From the NCBI GenBank assembly GCA_024811115.1, contig JAKOGH010000708.1, positions 1 through 64,000 of the forward strand: a stretch of DNA of 64,000 nucleotides. Reading direction: 5' to 3'. The stretch is from Terana coerulea (lineage: Eukaryota; Basidiomycota; Agaricomycetes; Polyporales; Phanerochaetaceae). A model generated the notes under the pieces. The model was given only the letters and a program-made list of their open reading frames with translations. It did no database searches and was not told the DNA's origin. A program made the translations under genes and the position numbers. This document shows, one piece after another, positions 60,449-64,000 of this stretch. Positions within the stretch are counted from its first letter, which is position 1. The number at the start of each line of letters is the position of its first letter.

Positions 60449-60837
60449 ACGCGTGAGGACAGCTAGGGGTTGGAGGCAACTCACTTCTGATGACGGGACC
60501 AACTGGAGTATCGCCGCAAGCAGCATGATCCAGCGAGTGGAGAGCAATAGTACAGACGTCGTTGTAAGCGGTCGCTTCCACGCGGTATTCACCTCCTGGC
60601 GGAACGTGATCAAATACTCATGGATTACGAGGGCTAGGTTGACATTGTAAGCGGTCGTACTGCTCAACGCGTGCGATTCCACTCACCTGCGGATGCGTAG
60701 TTCCCATCCCCTGAGATTACTCTGTGCAGCACGATACGTTAATATGGCACTGTAATAACATGGGATAAGATGGGTGCGCACTGCTGGGACAAGGCCTGGG
60801 CGATCGCTGAGGCGGGTACATTACTTTCGGGAGGCAT
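60449..60837 (-). pseudogene. DUF6533 gene copy 6, 5' part
   Basis: Start ATG at 60837 (MPPESNVPASAIAQALSQQ), a donor GTGCGC, short exons, then the DUF6533 core VIHEYLITFRQEVNTAWKRP and LLLSTRWIMLLAAILQLVPS ending at a GTGAGT donor near 60484. The intron then runs into the right inverted repeat of the element. The matching acceptor and the rest of the gene are at 53676 and below. Confidence 0.75.
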
Positions 60838-61869
60838 TGTTTGTTTAAAGTCTACGAAATTCTGTACACGAGACGTAAGCGTGCATTCGCTTTATATAGT
60901 CGGCTCGGAGCGGTAGTAGTCTTTGAAACCCTGGAGATTCACTGTGCCTATGAAGGATGAAGAGGTCAGGCACAAGGCAAGTTTGCCATAATAAGAATAA
61001 AACTCTGACATACGCTAGCCTGGAGCACAGCTCCTGACGATAACAACTTCCAAGTTCCATCTACGGACTTTGTTATCGGCATGCATACTATGTTCAGCGC
61101 AGAAGAAAACTGTCAATTTCGCCGCCCGACCTTAACGGGAACAAGAACACATACACCAATGTCGCATCGCCAGTCCGACTGGTGCTCGGACATGCCAATG
61201 CCACTTGTTACGCCGCCACTAGGCAATGCGCGCTATCATTGGTTGGATAAAGCTCAGTACTAGCGGCAGAAGTCATGACATGCCGTACGCTTTCAAGCTG
61301 GCTGAAGACTGGTTTTTCGCTAAGGTTACTAACTTACTTAGAGATTCCAGGAGGGCATAAAGGCTTGCTATAACTTACACGTGGAGTGAGTACCAGCGAG
61401 CCTGAGCGAGGTGGATGACTTGAGCCATACAAAGTCCGTAGATGCTTCGGATGTTGCCGGTTTCCACGCCTTGTGGCGTCTCACCTTGCAACTCCTCCGG
61501 AACGACCACCTGCACGTTTTCAGTCAGCCTTCCCTTTGAGCAGTAGTATCCTGGCGATCTTTTGGACGCACCTCGTAACCTTTCCAGCACTCTGCGCACC
61601 GACAAGAAGATGCTTCCGTCTCGGCAAATCCCGTCCCCAAAACGGGCATATTGCCGGCAACCGGCATCGCCCGACGCCCGACGCTTCAAAGTTCAACCAA
61701 CCCGCCCTCACCGTGATCGACACGATCGAGACGCGCTCTGTTTATCGCCAATAAACAAGCAATCCCGTGATTGGAGACCTTCCAGAACATATAAATGCTC
61801 ATGTCTTTCACCGTCGACTCTATCTCCACCTTTCTCCTCCCCTCTCTCTCCTCCTACCTCCTCTCACCA
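60838..61869. other. Intergenic region with promoter of the gene at 61870
   Basis: A minus-strand frame at 61375-61689 (104 codons, with VVVPEELQGETPQGVETGN) is unassigned and may be a chance frame. The 120 bases before 61870 hold CCAAT at 61748, an inverse ATTGG at 61769, a TATAAAT box at 61790 and a long CT-rich leader. Confidence 0.4.
61790..61796 (+). promoter_or_regulatory. TATA box of the gene at 61870
   Basis: TATAAAT lies 80 bases before the start codon with a CT-rich tract between, the usual arrangement of a strong fungal promoter. CCAAT lies 42 bases further upstream. Confidence 0.6.
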
Positions 61870-63529
61870 TGGCTGCCACCTCGAGCGTCGTTTCTCCTGC
61901 GCCCACCGCCGAGGCATCTGGCACCAGCGTTGGCCAGTCAATGACTCGGTCAGAGAGTCAAGTCATTGACTATGCGTCTAGTCAGTGACCCATCACTGAC
62001 TTGATTTCAGTCAATGACTGGTCGCCCAAAATGGTAACCCGGCACGGCTGAAATGCAAACTCTGCAGAGACGCTGAAAAAGTTCTCACGCAGGGGTATTC
62101 GTAGTCCTGTGTCTGACTGAGAATTGTGATTGGCTGACGGAAATCTCCGCGCCAGGACCCGGAGAACCTTCAGTCAAAGTCACAGTCAACGCGTCTCAGT
62201 CAGAAAACTGTGACTATCTGACTAGTCAGTGACTAGTCACTGACTCGCACAACGCTGTCTGGCACTGAGGGCTTGCACCAGCCGCTCGCTACCGCTTCTC
62301 TTGTCAAATGCTTCCTCGACGCCCACAACCACGACGATGCAGCCTTCAAGCTTGCTCTCGATACGTTGGGGTACTACAACATCCCAATCAATCCGCACCA
62401 ACATGGTGTCAAATTCGTCCCGGTCGACTGTGACCAGGCAGGACTCCGGAATTTTATGATGATTATGAATCGCTTTGCAAACAGAATGCTAGCCTACCAC
62501 GATGGGGAACGTAGCAAGGCCAAGCAGGACGCCGCCCACTCCAGTCCAGTCACTAAGGTGACCGCCACCGCTGTTGCTCCTCAATGCGAAGATATGGAAG
62601 TCGATGATGTCGAGTCTACGCCGATACTCGCCACCGCGCCCGCTCCTGTGACTGCCCCTGCTCCTGCGGAGCCCGCTGTTGTGACCTTGCCGACGCCTGC
62701 TTCCGCTTCCAGTCCGGTTCCCGCCTTAACCACTACTATTCCCTCTGGCGAAGAAGTCGCACAGCCTATGGAAGGCATAGCAGGAAGCATTGACTTGGAG
62801 AGGTCTGGAGAAGTTACGGGCTTGGGTGCAAAGGATCAGGTGAGTACATGGTTTCTGCGTGCAGTGTAGCCCACTTGAGTACTCATCACACACCAGCAGT
62901 ACCCGATGATTCAGGACGAAGAGCAACCTGCCTCACCGCCAGCAGCTCCGGTCACGTCCCGTCCAGTTGCCCCGCTACCCTCCCGATTCTCTCGCTCCCC
63001 GGTGGTCTCTAGTCCTCAAGACGTACTATTGGCGACCACTTCAACAGTTCTACTCGCAGAAACTACTACCTCTACGCCTCCTCAGCCTATCGAACAATCT
63101 AACGAATGTACAACGCTGACGGCCTCTCGCCCGATTGCTGCGCTTCCGTCTCGCATTCGTCGGTCTCCCCAGGTTCCCAGTCCGCAGAGCCTCCCATCGG
63201 CCGGCGCTTCGACAGCTCAACCCTCTCCTGAGACTAAGTCCACCGCGCCGTCGACGCAGGCAGACGAATCCGACCGGGCTGACAAGAAGAAGAAGCGAAG
63301 GACGCGCCGCGCCGGCCAGAACATCCGCATCGCCGTGATAAAGACCAACCAGGCAGACCCCGAAGTACGCGAACGCGAAGGAGCTGAAGCTCTTCTCTTG
63401 CTCCTCGCAGGTTCATCTGCGCCGACCGCTGCCAACCTCGCCTACTCTCACACTACTTTCGAGGGCTCGTCTCAGGCTGCGGTGGTCTCGTCTCGTCTCG
63501 CCGGCCTTGGGTTCTATCCTACCGCTTAG
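61870..63529 (+). pseudogene. Unknown gene interrupted by a MITE in exon 1
   Basis: I do not recognise the protein. As it stands, translation from 61870 ends after 39 codons at 61988, inside the inserted MITE. With the MITE and one copy of the 8-bp repeat removed, the frame runs straight from AEASGT into EGLHQPLATASLVKCFLD and on to 62839. An intron (62840-62896) and a second exon to the TAG at 63527 follow. The body has a small folded-looking part (LALDTLGYYNIPINPHQHGV) and then long proline/serine/alanine-rich stretches, a repeated RP(V/I)A(P/A)LPSR motif (62960, 63128) and a basic KKKKRRTRRAGQN block like a nuclear signal. It may be a DNA- or chromatin-associated protein, but that is a guess. 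Confidence 0.6.
61925..62257. mobile_element. hAT-type MITE, 333 bp, with 8-bp target-site duplication
   Basis: TCTGGCAC stands at 61917-61924 and again at 62258-62265. The element between them begins CAGCGTTGGCCAGTCAATGA and its other end, read in reverse complement, begins CAGCGTTGTGCGAGTCAGTG, so the terminal inverted repeat starts with CAGCGTTG. An 8-bp duplication and CAG-type ends are the hAT hallmark. Inside are many GTCA(A/G)TGAC and GACTAGTCACTGAC words in both directions. It has no coding capacity, so it depends on a transposase elsewhere. Confidence 0.9.
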
Positions 63530-63780
63530 ACTGCGACCGCTCTGGACTCTTGAGACACTTTGACTTGGGCGACTTGACACCAACACCGCGGCATTCGACT
63601 CTACTGACGACACTGGACTTCACCAACGACGACGACGAGACGACGCACCTCCTTTCCTCAGTACCTCGCGGACAGCCCGCCATCGCCTCCGGACCGAGCA
63701 CCAGCTTAGGCGCCTTCGGATGCGACATCGCTGCCCTCTCCTCAGGACCCCAGGTTACTGTCGGCAACCACCTACCTTTA

Positions 63781-63960
63781 GCCGAGTGCTCTAGAAGCAC
63801 CCTCTTGGATACCGTCGTCACCTACCTCTCGTCCTGAAGATCACACCTCGCGAGGTTCACCGCCATTCACGCCGCCTTCCGCCGAGTGCTGCAAAGCACC
63901 CTGAAGCGCGACTCCACCGTCTTTTCTTCAGCCGAGTGCTTTTAAAGCACCCTGAAGCTA
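63781..63960. repeat. Three hairpin units GCCGAGTGCT...AGCACC
   Basis: GCCGAGTGCT starts at 63781, 63881 and 63931. Each is followed after 2-5 bases by AGCACC, so each can form a small AGTGCT/AGCAC hairpin, and two are followed by CTGAAGC. The region 63530-64000 is otherwise CT-rich; a 95-codon frame (63550-63837) crosses it without a recognised protein. The repeats may continue beyond the window. Confidence 0.55.
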
Positions 63961-64000
63961 GACGCCACCGTCCCTTACCTCCTATGTGGAGACTCTCGTC

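Noticed and set aside
1..64000. CRISPR arrays, bacterial operons, rRNA genes
   Set aside because: None was seen. Intron-rich genes and fungal families show eukaryotic nuclear DNA.

Overview
The window reads as nuclear DNA of a basidiomycete, most likely an agaricomycete of the polypore kind. The grounds are GT-AG introns of about 50-60 bases in nearly every gene and the gene families present: FunK1 kinases, DUF6533 membrane proteins, a MYND/armadillo protein, a Plavaka-type transposase and a DUF6532-like protein, all typical of or expanded in Agaricomycetes. No tRNA, rRNA, CRISPR or bacterial-type operon is present.

Layout. 1-5.4 kb is a graveyard of Ty3/gypsy remnants (integrase piece, chromodomain, polypurine tract, one LTR of about 1.09 kb, a reverse-transcriptase scrap), split by AT-rich DNA, a degenerate tRNA-like sequence and a GC-rich minisatellite. 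5.9-10.2 kb holds a MYND zinc-finger gene (+) and a convergent UDP-glycosyltransferase gene (-). 11.1-17.9 kb is a tandem duplication of about 3.4 kb carrying two FunK1 kinase genes with their promoters. 19.2-43.7 kb is a three-fold segmental array of a DUF6533 gene (+) followed by an Mms22/Mus7 repair-adaptor gene (-). Only the third Mms22 copy is near full length; the first two have lost most of the middle, and shorter, more diverged Mms22 pieces lie between units. 44.2-48.1 kb has a DUF6533 fragment and another DUF6533 gene, followed by a probably mitochondrial acyl-CoA synthetase on the minus strand (48.6-51.4 kb).

52.1-60.8 kb is the most interesting part. A minus-strand DUF6533 gene is split in an intron by a 6.8-kb element with matching terminal inverted repeats. 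The element carries a Plavaka-like transposase (-) and a divergent DUF6532-like gene (+). A second intron of the same host gene holds a 234-bp poly(A)-tailed retroposon with a perfect 14-bp target-site duplication. At 61.9 kb a 333-bp hAT-type MITE (8-bp duplication, CAGCGTTG ends) sits inside exon 1 of an otherwise readable gene of unknown function.

Caution: nearly every conserved gene shows one or more single-base frame breaks while the protein stays conserved on both sides. This suggests either an indel-prone, unpolished assembly or widespread decay, so frame breaks alone should not be read as pseudogenisation. Gene limits below come from reading conserved protein across frames and choosing GT-AG introns by eye; family names are recognised from memory, without a database search.
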